Part shown: positions 11,214 to 22,789 of the stretch, piece after piece
Numbering within the stretch: the first letter of the stretch is position 1
Layout: each line of letters begins with the position of its first letter
Assembly (NCBI GenBank): GCA_030549775.1
Contig: CM060174.1
Location: 17,037,193 to 17,101,192 of the forward strand
DNA length: 64,000 nt
DNA from: Tamarix chinensis
Lineage: Eukaryota; Streptophyta; Magnoliopsida; Caryophyllales; Tamaricaceae
Direction of reading: 5' to 3'
Notes under the pieces: model-generated
Database searches by the model: none
Told to the model about the DNA's origin: nothing
What the model saw: the letters and a program-made list of their open reading frames with translations, nothing else
Translations under genes and position numbers: made by a program

Positions 11214-13425
11214 CTAAGATCCATTAACAAAGATACTAAAAATAATATCAATGTTAATATTAACAACAATAATAATAATGGTAATAATAATGATAAAAAG
11301 GGCATTACTCCAAATTATAGTCAAATAAGGGTTTCCGCCCCTTTACCAAAGTAATAACAATGATAAAAATAATATCACGAAAAATAATAATAATATAAAT
11401 AAAAATAATAGAAATTATAAAAACCATAATAATGTTGCAAAAATAATAATAATCATAATGGTAATAATAATAATGCTAATAATCAAAGATAAAATGAAGT
11501 AGGGTTTTGACCCTACATTGAATAATAATAGACTTAATAAATAATAATAATAATAATAACATTAATAAATAAAATAAAAACTCATAATAATACTAATAAT
11601 ATTAATAATACTAATACTGATAATCTACTTAGGCAAATAGGGTCAGCCCTAATAAGAAATAATATAGCTAATAATATTGAACTTAATAATAATAATAATA
11701 ATAATAATATTTGAATAATAGGCTAAAAATGAAATAAAATTAAAATAAACTTAATTGAATAGGAAAAACAGGTTAAGAGGGTTTAGGTTTCAACCCTAGG
11801 CTGGTGGTCATAGGTGGCACCAACGGTGGTGCACGGAGGTGGCGGCAGTGGTAAAAAAAGGAGAAGAAAAGGGGAAAAGTTAGATGTTGAGTAAAGGAGA
11901 GGTAGAATGGAGGTGGGAGTTGGGGTGTTTAGGGTTGCCCAAATGGAAAGGAGTAGAATGGAGGGGGCGGTGCAACCAAAGGTGGCGGTCACGATGGCGC
12001 TGGTGGTGGCCGAATGGGGAAGAAGAAGAAAAAGAGAGGTGGAGAGGGAGGGAGAGGAAAAGAACAGTTAGGGGGAATAGAGGAGGGTTTGTAGGTGGTT
12101 TTGGGAGGTATAGGAGTCAATGGTAGCGGCGGGATTGGTGGTTAAAGGCGACGCGAAGGGTGGCGGAGGCAAAGAAGAGGTTGGTCAAAAGGGTTACTTC
12201 ATATAGCCGGGGTGGCTTGTGCAGGGAGAATTAAGGGAGAAGGGAGGCTTAGTTAAAAGGCGGTGCAAGGATTATTTTGGTGGGCAGAGAGGGCGGTGGT
12301 GTTGGCTGATGGTGGTGGCAACAACATCTAAAGTGACAGCGATGGCAAGGTCAGAAAAATCTGGGTAGGAATTAAAAGCTCAACCCTTGCCGATTATAGG
12401 GGTATTTAAAGAGAAAATGAAGTGGATGAAGTAAGAGAAGTACTGGAAATATAGGGCAGGTAGGGTTAGGGTCACCGGCAGCAACGGTTGGCAGGTGGAA
12501 TTCAAAATCGTCGCAAGGTAGTGGTCAGCTAGGAGAGGGGGAAAACATGCACGAGAAGAAGGGAGAAGTGGTTGGATGACGGGGTTGACGGATTAGCAAG
12601 AAAAATAGAGGGAAAATGGCGAGTCAAACGGCGGCGTCATTTTCGGAGGTGGCTGTGTTGCAGGTCTACAGCGGGAAGGAGGAAGGAATGGGGCTGGGTC
12701 GGTGGTCCGGGGAAAAAGAAAGAAAGGAAAAAGTAGGGGAGAACCAACCGGGCGACATAGGTTAAAATTTTTTAACCAAAACACGACATTTCGGTGGAAA
12801 AATAAATGAAGAGTGGCATTGCAATCCTGAGATGCACCGAAAAAGGAAGAAAGGAAAAGAAGGATTAGGCCGCGGGTAGGTAGGCTCAACCAGGGAAAAA
12901 ATTTGGAAAAGAAAAGAAAAAGAAAGAAAAGAAAAGAAAAAGGAAGGAAAAGAAAGAAAGAAAAGGAAAAATTAAAAAGAGAAAAATAAAGTTTGTGGAT
13001 TGGGTTAATTAAAATAATTAGAATATTTTGGATATTTAAAAACAATAATAATATTTAATTAAAATAATATTTAAATCCCTTTTTAGGGTAATTTAGGATT
13101 TTTGAAAGATTTCCCATAAATTCTATTCTAACTAGCAAATCACTCTGATTTTCTCCAATTAAATTATTTATAAAATTCCTATTAATTTGGAACTATTTAT
13201 TTCATCTTATTTGAAATAAAATAATTTATTTATTTAATTCTAAACTAAAATCCTTAATTAGCTAAAATAGCTAAATTTCTCTTAATTAAAATATTTATAA
13301 ATTTCTTCTTGATTTTCCCTAATTAATTTTCTTTTCTTTTAATAAAAATAATTTATTTAATTAATTTTTATAATAAAATCTTATTTAACTATATTTTTTA
13401 AAATTAGGATTTTATGGGCATTTCA
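11214..13425 (-). mobile_element. Minus-strand long LTR, 5' portion
   Basis: Its reverse complement matches the 5' half of the long LTR at 28413-33526. The shared order is: the TGAAATGCCC start (ending at 13425), an AT-rich lead with TTAATTAAATAAATTATTTT blocks, a polypyrimidine zone (12000-12960), a 'ccaccgcctgtaccacc'-like stretch, then TTA/ATT runs separated by AGGG...CCCT motifs (11320-11790). Only about 2.2 kb remains. The 3' half is replaced by the CPSF-A fragment. Apparent frames at 11783-13045 are polypyrimidine artefacts. Confidence 0.75.
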
Positions 13426-15875
13426 TGGGCATCATCAACTGCCATTCTATGATGGCTAGAAGGACCTTGATATCAACAAATATTGGGTTTAGGACATGTG
13501 GAAGACTTTCACTACCTATGGTTCCCTAGGAGAGATGATGATAAATGTGGTCTCCCACTACTTAAGATGAAGGGTAGATACATGGTGGAGGAGCATCAAA
13601 TGTATGGGTGGAGCACCTATGAGATGAGAATTGTTCTTGAAGGTATAGCAAGCCCACTTTGACCCAACTCACCTACACATGAAGAAGAGGAAATTTGAGT
13701 CATCCCAACATTGGAGGGTGAGTCATCCAAGAATTAGAGGCATGAATTTGAGGAATCCTGAGTCATCCAAGGTGAGAGTGCTTAGTTAGGGGGAAAGAAG
13801 AAATCTAAGGGTTCCTGGCATTCCAATGACTAGAAGAAGGCATCCTCTAAGCTAGTTTGCAGCCTATATTTGGTCAAATCATGGGTCAACATGCTGATTT
13901 AGAGGGTTGTCTAGGGGGGTCATGCCAAGAAGAGGCACTACCAATATAAGAGATGCTAGTTAGATTACCTAATAGTAAACTATAGAGGCAACAAGGTGAC
14001 ATGCCATGGATGTGGTATTTTGGGACATAGAGCATATGAGTGTTGAATTGGTAGTTTCAGCATTTAGAGGAGCTAGACTAGAGCTCTAAGCATAGGATTT
14101 ATCCAATAGCCATAATTATTGATTCAGAGAGTTCCTTCATGGCTAACTAGTGCTGCTAGCCGAGCTAGTCAGCCTAGTGGTTCAAGGCCTCATCCTTCCC
14201 AGCAAGAGCAACAGTCAACTAGTGCCCTAGGATTTCTATCACTGGGATTCTTGAACATGATGAATCAAGATGAGGTAGAACATTAGGCTAGTGTGGTGAT
14301 GAATATGCTTACTATCTCAACTTATTCTGCTTGCATAATTTTTAATTTTTGTGCATTGCACTCTTTTGTGACATCTGCGTTTGTTGCTAGATCTACCTTA
14401 TGTCAATCTAGTAGTATTTTTACTCATTTTGTATTGTGTTCTAGGAAATGGATTATATGCTTTAGGTTGTATCAAGGATTCATTTTGGTAGTGGGAGGTT
14501 TAGAGTTTCCATTAAACATCGTAAATCTAGAGTTGAGTGATTTTGATGTAAATATCTGAATGGATATACCGGGGAAGTACCAAGCACTGGTCGATTGCGT
14601 AGAAGAACATGTGGTTCTCTAAGGATCAATAGCTATTAGTGTTTCATACCAGAACTCTGAACCTAACCCCTCCATGAATATAGCACTAGAAATTGCGTTT
14701 ATTAACCTCATATATAAGGGATATCCGCTTTACATGCCCAGTGTTAGAGACACCGACGTAGCTGAGATGCCTTTTGAGCAGATAGTGGTGGTTTGTGATT
14801 TTCTCAATTTTCCATAATGAGGAATTCCACAAGTTCAAGAATTTGAGTTCACCATGGATGTATTGCTAGGAACAGAGCAAATATCTAAGGCTCAATACCG
14901 TATGGTACCTATAGATATGAAGGAACTCAAGGCTCACTTATAAGATCTTTTGGAGAAGGGTTATCTCTAACCAAGCATATTGCCATGGGGAGTGCCAATT
15001 CTTTTTGTCAAGAAGAAGAATGGGAGCTTAAGGTTGTGCATCAATACCAAGGGTTGAACTAGATGACAATGAATAATCGTTATATATTGTCAAGGATGGA
15101 TGACTTGTTTGATCAACTCAAGGGAGCCAAGGTTTTCTCCAAGAATGATTTGAGATCGAGTTATCATCAACTAGGGATAGTAGAACAAGACATTCCTAAG
15201 ATTATTTCTCGACAAGGTATGGACATTATAAGTTCACCATGATACCCTTCTGATACACCAATGAACTAACAACTTTCATGTCCCTGATGAACAAGATCTT
15301 CCATCCTTTCTTGGATTTTTTCATTGTAATATTTATTGACAACATTCTCATCTACTTCAATGATCAAGAGATGCATGAGTAGCATTTGAGGTAGAATTTG
15401 GCCTTGTTGAGACCACACAAACTATATGTCAAGCTCTCGAAGCGTGAGTTCTTGTTAGGTTAAGTGGCTTTCCATGGTCATGTGATCTCTAAGTATGGTG
15501 TGATAGTGGATCCTGTTAAGATTCAAGCTATTTCTGAATTATTAGAGCCCATTTTTGTCAATGAGGTGCATAGTTTTCTAAACTAGCCTGTTATTATCAT
15601 TTGTTTGTGGCAGACTTTTCCTATATTGCTTGACCTATAGCTCAATTGTTGAAGAATGCTGCATGTTTTCAATGGAATGAGAAGTGTAGTGAAGCTTTCG
15701 AGGAGTTGAAGAGGAATTTATCTTTAGCCCTAGTGTGCACATTGGTAAGTGATTATGATAGTTTTGAGGTGTATAGTGATGCTTCCAAACATGGACTAGG
15801 TTGTGTGCTGATGCAACATGGAAGAGTGCTTGCTTATGCATCATGATAAATAAAGGCGTTTGAATAGAAATACCT
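13426..15875 (+). pseudogene. Tekay/Del-type gypsy gag-pol, first part (decayed)
   Basis: A gag zinc knuckle CHGCGILGHRAYEC is at 14002-14043. The protease region follows near 14340, but the expected DSGASHSF site reads NFCALHSF, so the catalytic Asp is lost. RT extends from about 14780, with KAQYRMVPIDMKELK-like and PWGVPILFVKKKNGS-like blocks. The YxDD box is changed to FIDN at 15331-15342. RNaseH starts with CFQWNEKCSEAFEELK, and VYSDASKHGLGCVLMQHG lies at 15769-15820. Many stops and shifts are present. CACTA-1 interrupts it right after an RNaseH motif (LAYAS). The same gene resumes at 21790. Confidence 0.88.
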
Positions 15876-15892
15876 CACTACCCCAAAAAGTA

Positions 15893-16330
15893 GTTTTAAT
15901 AACGGTTATTTTACAGTTTTAATAACGGTTTTCAACCGTTATTAAAACGCCCGTTATTAAATCTTTAATAACGGTTCATAACCGTTATCAAAAATATAAA
16001 AAAACCCGCCAATATGAGCATAAAATGCATTTTTAATAACGATTTTTGAGAAAAACCGTTGTTAAAAAAGAGGGTTTTAATAACGGTTCTGAAGAAAACC
16101 GTTATTAAAAGGTAGGTTTTAATAACGGTTTTCATAAGAACCGTTATTAAAATACCAGAGTTTTAATAACGGTTCTTATGAAAACCGTTATTAAAATACC
16201 AGAGTTTTAATAACGGTTCTTATGAAAACTGTTATTAAAATACCAGAGTTTTAATAACGGTTTTAGAAGAACCGTTATTAAAACATCTTTTAATAACGGT
16301 TTTCATCAGAACCGTTATTAAAACTTCAGT
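15893..16330 (+). repeat. CACTA-1 subterminal array (element 3' end)
   Basis: About 20 copies of TTTTAATAACGGTT, or its reverse complement AACCGTTATTAAAA, lie in roughly 430 bp. Most are arranged as head-to-head pairs separated by a few bases, so each pair forms a hairpin of about 35 bp. Several adjacent units are nearly identical and share a 'taccagag' spacer, as expected for recent local duplication. In En/Spm elements such arrays bind the element's own DNA-binding protein. Confidence 0.9.
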
Positions 16331-16642
16331 TTTTTTTTTTTAGTTATTGCAGTTTTGTTCCTGCCCACATACACAGTTGTATGTTCAATAATTACCAAAT
16401 CTGCATTATAAAACAACATCAATTGATAACATATCTGCAATCACACCATAATTTCATTCAATCCCTTGTTAATACACCGGACATATATACTCAAGAACAA
16501 AATTAGTAGACATACCACAACTTGGTAGCTCTACACACCAAAGCAAAATGTTTATAAATCTAGCTTAATTACAAGACTTAAAGACATAGACAAAATACAA
16601 GCCAGCAGAACATATATGCATGTAGAATATATAGATCTCTAC
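16331..16642 (-). other. CACTA-1 3' UTR
   Basis: This AT-rich, non-coding stretch lies between the stop codon at 16643 and the subterminal array on the coding strand. It is conserved with the same interval of CACTA-2 (about 57901-58210), including 'gtagagctaccaagttgtgg' on the coding strand. The transcript probably ends here. Confidence 0.6.
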
Positions 16643-19600
16643 CTAATACCGAATGAATGAATGCACATGCTTGGCCCATTGCTCTCTCACTTCATCAATT
16701 TCTTCAACACTGTATTGCTGGCCTTGTGCATAATCATCGGTGAAAAACTACAAATCCCAAGTTTTGATTAATATACAGTTAGCACTTACGTCAAGTATCA
16801 AACATATATGTCATGATTCATTAATAGAAAAATATCGAAAAGAAAACATACATGGCTTGGATCTATGTTGACCGATCTATTTTGGACTATCAGATCCATT
16901 GATCTACATACATAGTATCCACAATCTTTGTCGTTTTGCTGTTGTGGACACTGTCATATAAATTCAGTTAGCTCTCTAACTATTAGATATTAATTTTAAT
17001 TAAAATAAAATACGAAATAGTTGCCTTCCTACTTACTATGACAGGCTCGTATTGAACATTCTTTGGGTCTGGGACACCATTCCCACCTCTCCTTTGATAT
17101 GTTGTCCGTAGTGCCCTAATAAATAGAGTTGGATACACAATATTGTAAGTACGCATATATACCTCAAATAATGAAAGCTAGCTAGAGAAATATATGTATA
17201 AATAAGCTAATGAAGTAAGAAGTGAAAAGTATACTAACATGTCGATAAATTCCTTCCCACCACGACGAGCGACTTCAAAAGGCACGTCATAGGTTCGAAG
17301 GGAATCAAACACATAGACTTTATTAAGATCAGGTCGGACGGCGTACAAAACCCAATGTTCAGTTGCGAGGTGAGGAATGAGATAGAGCTTGTTGTGTCCC
17401 TCAATCAAAATGCGATCCGCTAAATAGTTTATGTGCCTACCCTCTCTTATTGTACTACCGTCAGCTATGTAGTATGGGCACACAAACACAATAGAGGACA
17501 GCATTCCCTCCATCGCAGCTCGAGTAGCTACCAACCTATGGACAACAAAAACAATGCATATTTGTTAATAAATAATAACTCATATAAGTGGTCATAAAAA
17601 TTCCAATTGTATAAGTTAAGAGTACTAAAATCTCAAAATGAAATTATACTTACGTGACATAGACGGCGACACTTATGGTTGACATCCATTCTTGATTATA
17701 AATGTCGCTTATGTCAGTCGTCGATACCATGTAAGTAACATCGTCCCTCCCAACATACTCAGGACGACAATCAATGAAAATATAATTGTCCCTGAGGTAG
17801 TTTTGGGCATAAAAATATAATATAGCTAATGCTGGTGGAGGTTGGCTTTGCTGATCTGAAGAAGGAATCTTTTGTGGGGCAACTGATTTTTCAGATTTAG
17901 CTCTCTTTCCTTTAGCAGCGCCCTTTTTTGTGTTGCTCGTTCTGCTAGTACCTCTCTTGGTTTTACTAGCAGAAGCAGTCTTCTTTTTTGATTCCTTAAT
18001 TGATAATATTAAACAAAATATATATTGAGGATATAAATATATATATATGAAAAAGGTATATATAGTGTAACTACTAAACAAGGTCTAATGAACATGTCAA
18101 ATGTCAATACCTCTTCAGTAGTGAGACGTATTTGATCCGCAGGCCAAGCCACAAAGCTTCCATGAGCTTCTAGTACTGTGGTTGCCTCATCGCCCTCATT
18201 ATAACAAGGCAAGTGTGCACTGCCAATGATTGGAGTGTCAATACTCACCGGCCTTGTATTTAGGGCTAAATTGTACCCGTGGATTGTCTGCGTTTCAATA
18301 CTGTGACTAATGCGGACCCTTCCTTTCGCCAAAATTGTTGAAAGGTCATTCGCTAATAAGTCACATTTATGCAAACCCTAAACAAAAATATTACACATTA
18401 TTAATAATTTATTACACCGAATACATTTAATAACAATTCATAGTTTATAATGCTTACCTCGGGAAGAGTAGAAAGAAATGCATCAGCTTCACAACTATCT
18501 CTGACGCTATTTACATTAGGTATGTGAAGCTGATCATGGTCTACTGAATCGGATGGCTTATACCCTTGAGATTTAATAAATGACAACTCTTGCTCCATTG
18601 TTGCCATCCGTTCAAATGCCACGTTCAATTTTTGGGTGAGGATGGCGACTTGCTCATTAGTGCTACGAGAACCACGAGATCGACCACATATGCTTGTTCT
18701 CGTAACACCCAATCCAATGCCCCTGTGTCTTCCAGGGTGTTCTACAATTCCTGTAGCCTGGGCCACAATGCTATATTGGTCCACCTCCTCACCTTCTGAC
18801 GTTTCAAGTTCGTCCTGTAAATTTAACTTATAGGAATAAGCATAATATAATAGTTTTCTATAAGAAAACTAAGTAGGGTTCTAGATATCTACAAACTTAC
18901 AATTTTTTTGGCTGCAACATCAACATATTCATTAATATATCCATCTCTTGTTGCTCTAGCCTTCTTCCATAATGTACCAATATTGATGGACGAGGTACAT
19001 GGGTCCAAGTCTTGGGCTAGGAGCTACAAATCAAAAAATATTCTTAATTAAGAATATTATTATAAAATTCAACATTTACATGTAAATAGATAATGACAAA
19101 ATGCATACCAACTCCTCTTCAAGGCCCGCATAGCCTTTGCGAGCCATATTATGCCGATATTTATTTTGCTTGGCAATCTCTTTATTTTGGGTACTTTTTT
19201 CCTATGTGACAAGCCAAAACATAATGACATGGTTATTTCAATATTAAGCATAATACTGGGATTGATACAAAAAGTTTAATTGTTATCTAACAAGTACCTT
19301 AAAATCCACCGTAAGACGATAAGCAATGAATTGGTTCCAACTTTCTTGATCGATGAAACCGTATCGTTTGGGTGGGTTCTGTCGTACAGAACCATCCTTC
19401 TTTCTATACATTTTTCTACGAGCTAAATATGACCTAAATGTTCTTAGACGCTCCCCACAATGTCTAAGAAGCCATTTCTTCCTACTCTCTGGGACATTGA
19501 ACACTTTCTGCAAAATAAGACATGTAGATGTATACCGATGATAATGTAATAAAATTAATAACATTTGACATACAAAAATGATTACATAAAATAGCATATT

Positions 19601-19867
19601 TACCGTGATTTCCTGCCAAATATGCTCCTTATGACCCTGTGGAACCTGCTTCCAATTATTATAGGAGATAGGAACACGGTTACGGGTCACAAGGGAAATG
19701 TAGGTCAAGAACATATCTGCGTAAGGGCCGATGGGAAGATTGTAAGTATTCCATCCCAAATCGACTACTTCTCCTCTATTCCTCATGTCTACGATAATTC
19801 TCATAATCGTAGGTCCCCTCTTCCCTTCTTCATCACTGCTATCCCTATCAATGTTTTTGTTGGCCAT
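16643..19867 (-). CDS. CACTA-1 protein: Transposase_24-like region plus Ulp1/C48 protease
   Basis: I can place 11 exons, all with GT-AG introns and a preserved frame: 19867-19604, 19507-19298, 19201-19109, 19023-18901, 18814-18458, 18377-18111, 17994-17654, 17535-17239, 17115-17037, 16950-16852 and 16747-16643. They total 2235 nt, or 744 codons plus a TAG stop. Residues 1-190 resemble plant En/Spm Transposase_24 (IPISYNNWK-type NNWKQVPQGHKEHIW; NKYRHNMARKGYAG). About 300-330 is a heptad-like EQVAILTQKLNVAFERMA stretch. About 400-436 holds GSFVAWP, common in these proteins. About 440-475 is a basic Lys/Ser/Thr linker, a possible nuclear signal. The C-terminal half is a C48 cysteine protease with His near 612 (TEHWVLYAV), Asp near 629 (VFDSL), Gln near 681 and Cys near 687 (NDKDCGYYVC). 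Every splice join keeps frame, so the gene looks intact. Substrate is unknown; SUMO/ubiquitin-like deconjugation is the family role. Confidence 0.85.
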
Positions 19868-20217
19868 ATCTCTACAAAAAATAAATAAATAAATTATGTT
19901 AGAATGTTATGTATTGAGCATAATAATGTACCATTATATTATCGATACGAATCATGCTTAGAAAGAATTAATCTCAAATGTATCATGCTATTCTATATAT
20001 ATATATACGAATCATGTTAACACGTTTCCAAAAAGATATTAATACTAACCCTAACCCTAATTAACCCTAATTAACCATAATAAACGATAAACCCTAACCT
20101 TAACCCTAGCTAATTAACCATAATTTATTATAATAAAACCTAACCCTAAACCACAAAAAAAACCTAATCCCTAAACCTAGCTAAATGTAATTAAAGCATA
20201 ATATATAAATAATATTA

Positions 20218-20249
<32 letters not shown>

Positions 20250-20531
20250 CATACACAATTATTTCTCTCTATTTAATTAATCTCAAATGTATCATGCTAT
20301 TCTATATATATATATATACGAATCATGTTAACACGTTTCCAAAAAGATATTAATACTAACCCTAACCCTAATTAACCCTAATTAACCATAATAAACGATA
20401 AACCCTAACCCTAACCCTAGCTAATTAACCATAATTTATTATAATAAAACCTAACCCTAAACCACAAAAAAAACCTAATCCCTAAACCTAGCTAAATGTA
20501 ATTAAAGCATAATATATAAATCATATTATTA

Positions 20532-20580
<49 letters not shown>

Positions 20581-20640
20581 TTATCGATCATACACAATTA
20601 TTTCTCTCTATTTAATTATTCACTTTTATATATTCCTTAT
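19868..20640 (-). repeat. Tandem duplication of about 309 bp with telomere-like CCCTAA runs
   Basis: Upstream of the CACTA-1 gene start, a block beginning ATCTCAAATG at 19971 is repeated from 20280 with few differences. Each copy contains 'atattaatactaaccctaa', several ACCCTAA repeats, a poly-A stretch and a TTA run. Copy 2 has a longer (TTA)n, at about 20534-20578. The homologous region of CACTA-2 (about 54340-54560) has only one copy, so the duplication is specific to CACTA-1. No coding sequence is present. Confidence 0.88.
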
Positions 20641-20842
20641 TCTCTATATCTATTTAATCCTCATCAAATAGCAATCATTAACATATGCATATATAAAATA
20701 TATTTGCATTTCATTATATGACATTTCCTATATCTTATTGCTAGTGATCTCCTATACTTATTAATGAAAATATGTGTGTGTGTGTGTGTATATATATATA
20801 GTTTTTATGAGTGAAAATGTATATAATTCTACACTCACATTC

Positions 20843-20898
<56 letters not shown>

Positions 20899-21432
20899 AA
20901 GGTCTCGGCCAACACATGCATTTGTTAATATATAACAATAACGCAACAAATTCAACAAAAAACAGAAAAATTTTCAGCCAATACATTAAACAACCCATTT
21001 TCGAACGACAAACCACAATCTTTCAATAACAAACAAACGAAACCCTGTACCAACATGCATGCATTTATATATATATATACATATATAAGTAGATAAAATT
21101 TTACGAGAAGAAGAACAAACACATACATAAAGTGAGCTAGCTACAAACACGACGGTGAGAATGTTGAGAGAGGCAATGGGCTTCAAACACGACAGAGGAT
21201 GGTGCAAGTGCTAGCTAGCTTCGGAACAATGACAGCACGCACATGCAGAGCCGGCAATGGCGGAGGCGTGGTGGAGAGTTGGCGGTGCGAGGGTTTCCTT
21301 TACTTGAGAGGAGCCGGCCGGTGTGGTCGTGCGAGGGTTTGCAAGGAGAAGGAGAGCAAGAGAACGAAGGTGCAGAGAGTCTGAAAATTTTGGTACGAAA
21401 CAGAACTGAACGAAATATAAGTTTGATTTTGG
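20641..21432 (-). other. CACTA-1 5' non-coding region with (TA)n microsatellite
   Basis: This lies between the gene start and the 5' subterminal array on the element's coding strand, so it should hold the promoter and leader. It contains TG/TA repeats at 20772-20799 and an uninterrupted (TA)n at about 20846-20895. The stretch 21170-21400 is more GC-rich and includes 'aaccctcgcacgacc' on the minus strand, resembling a transcribed leader. The matching CACTA-2 segment is 53600-54340. Small open frames here are microsatellite artefacts. Confidence 0.6.
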
Positions 21433-21775
21433 GGTTTTAATAACGGTTCCTGAGAGAACCGTTATTAAAAAGATGATTTAATAACGGTTCTCTCAGGAAC
21501 CGTTATCAAAACATCTTTTAATAACGGTTTCTGGAAGAACCGTTATTAAAAGATTCTGACTTTTGACAATGGTTCTAATATAAACTGTTATTAAATATAC
21601 TTTTAATAACGGTTTACCTGAAACCGTTATTAAAACATCCGTCCAAATTTTTATGTTGCCCTTTTAATAACGGTTTTTAAATAGAACCGTTATCAAAACT
21701 TCCCGCCGATTAATTTCCACGCGTTTGACAACGGTTTTCGAACTACCGTTATTAATGTCCCGTTATTATAACCCG
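21433..21775 (+). repeat. CACTA-1 subterminal array (element 5' end)
   Basis: At least 12 copies of the AATAACGG core occur in direct and inverted orientation, for example TTTTAATAACGGTTCCTGAG with AACCGTTATTAAAA. They belong to the same family as the other end but have different spacers. Some copies are degraded (GACAATGG, AACTGTTATTAAA). The array ends next to the CACTA terminus at 21789. Confidence 0.88.
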
Positions 21776-21789
21776 TTTTCGTAGTAGTG

Positions 21790-22545
21790 CCTAATACATG
21801 AATTAGAGCTTGTTGAAGTCGTGTTTACCCTTAAAATTTGGAGGCATTATCTCTATGGAGCTGAGTGTAAGTTTTACACTCACCATAAGAGCCATAAGTA
21901 CGTTTACACCTAGTAAAAGTTAAACCTATTACAGCATTGATGGTTGGAATTGGTCAAGGATTATGATTTGGAATTGACCTACCATAAGGGTAAGGCTAAT
22001 GTGGTCTCAGATGTACATAGTTGATAGACAACACATTCCTTGGGCATGTTCATATTATTTGATAACCTGAACCAAGAGATCAGAAAGATGGAAATCGAAC
22101 TAATCACTATTCGAGGGGATTCAAGGTAATCAAGTTAGTGATGTTAATATCAAGAAAATCCAAACTAATGTTGCAGAAGGAAGAGCTAAAGGATTCCAAA
22201 TCCACGAGGATGGTAGTATCAGGTATCATGGTAGATGGTGTGTAAAGCTTAAGGGGAGGATCCTAGATGGAGGAAATTTTACTCTTTACACTCTTCACCT
22301 TTATGGAAATAAGTTGTACAAGAAAATGAGGAAGATATACTAGTGTCCCTACATAACATAGAAAGTGGCAGAGTTCGTCACCTGATATCTAACATGTTAG
22401 AAAGTTAATATTGAGCACAACAGACCGACAGGGTTAGTGCAACTCTTTGAAGTTCCAAAGTGGAAGTGTGACGACATATCAATGGAATTTCTAGTTGGTC
22501 TTTCGAGGACCCAAAGTGGTTTTAATTCCATCTAGTTCATTATGG
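21790..22545 (+). pseudogene. Tekay/Del-type pol, second part (RNaseH end and integrase start)
   Basis: This continues the gene interrupted at 15875 by CACTA-1. RNaseH resumes with HELELVEVVFTLKIWRHYL-like codons, followed by a decayed YDLELTYHKGKANVVSD block. Beyond it is the pre-integrase region (FQIHEDGSIRYHGRWCV) and then the integrase start, including EVPKWKCDDISMEFLVG with RTQSGFNSI near 22450-22535. Stops and shifts are frequent. Similarity ends near 22545, where purine-rich LTR sequence starts. Confidence 0.85.
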
Positions 22546-22789
22546 AAGGTAACATGGAGCAAGGAACAATGAGCCAATGCTTGAAAAAATAATGTGGTAA
22601 GTCATTGTTGGTAAAAGTTGGTGGAATTTGATGGAAGTTGGTAATGGCTAGGTTGGTGGTGGGAAGTGATGGGCGTGTATGCATTGTGTGCACAAAACTT
22701 TTCATGCTAGGAGAAGGGGGAAAATAGAGAAGGAGAAGAATTAGGCAACAGGGAATGGAGAGAAAAAAGGAAAATAGGGAAAATAATAG
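22546..22789 (-). mobile_element. Purine-rich LTR fragment
   Basis: This short stretch rich in G and A resembles the antisense polypyrimidine zone of the long LTRs in this window ('agaaggggga', 'agagaaggagaag'). It joins decayed integrase on the left to an LTR that starts TGTAATACCCTC at 22790. It is probably a fragment of a minus-strand LTR. No gene is visible. Confidence 0.45.

Larger units (their letters stand above)
15876..21789 (-). mobile_element. CACTA-1 (En/Spm superfamily) transposon, 5914 bp
   Basis: The termini are CACTACCCCAAAAAG at 15876 and, read on the minus strand, CACTACTACGAAAACGGG from 21789. The 3-bp target duplication cct is perfect (15873-15875 and 21790-21792). Both ends carry subterminal arrays of AATAACGG motifs. 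It encodes one multi-exon gene on the minus strand. I see no TNPD-type (Transposase_21) sequence anywhere in the element, so transposition would need that protein from another copy. It inserted in the RNaseH region of a Tekay element. CACTA-2 at 53310-58877 is a sister copy. Confidence 0.95.

Noticed and set aside
13426..15875. Functional retrotransposon polymerase
   Set aside because: Protease Asp and one RT catalytic Asp are changed, and there are many stops.
20040..20470. Possible interstitial telomere or chromosome end
   Set aside because: Only short degenerate CCCTAA runs mixed with TTAACC variants inside a CACTA element, repeated by a local duplication.
20761..21029. Tyr/Ile repeat peptides on both strands
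   Set aside because: Translation of the (TA)n microsatellite.
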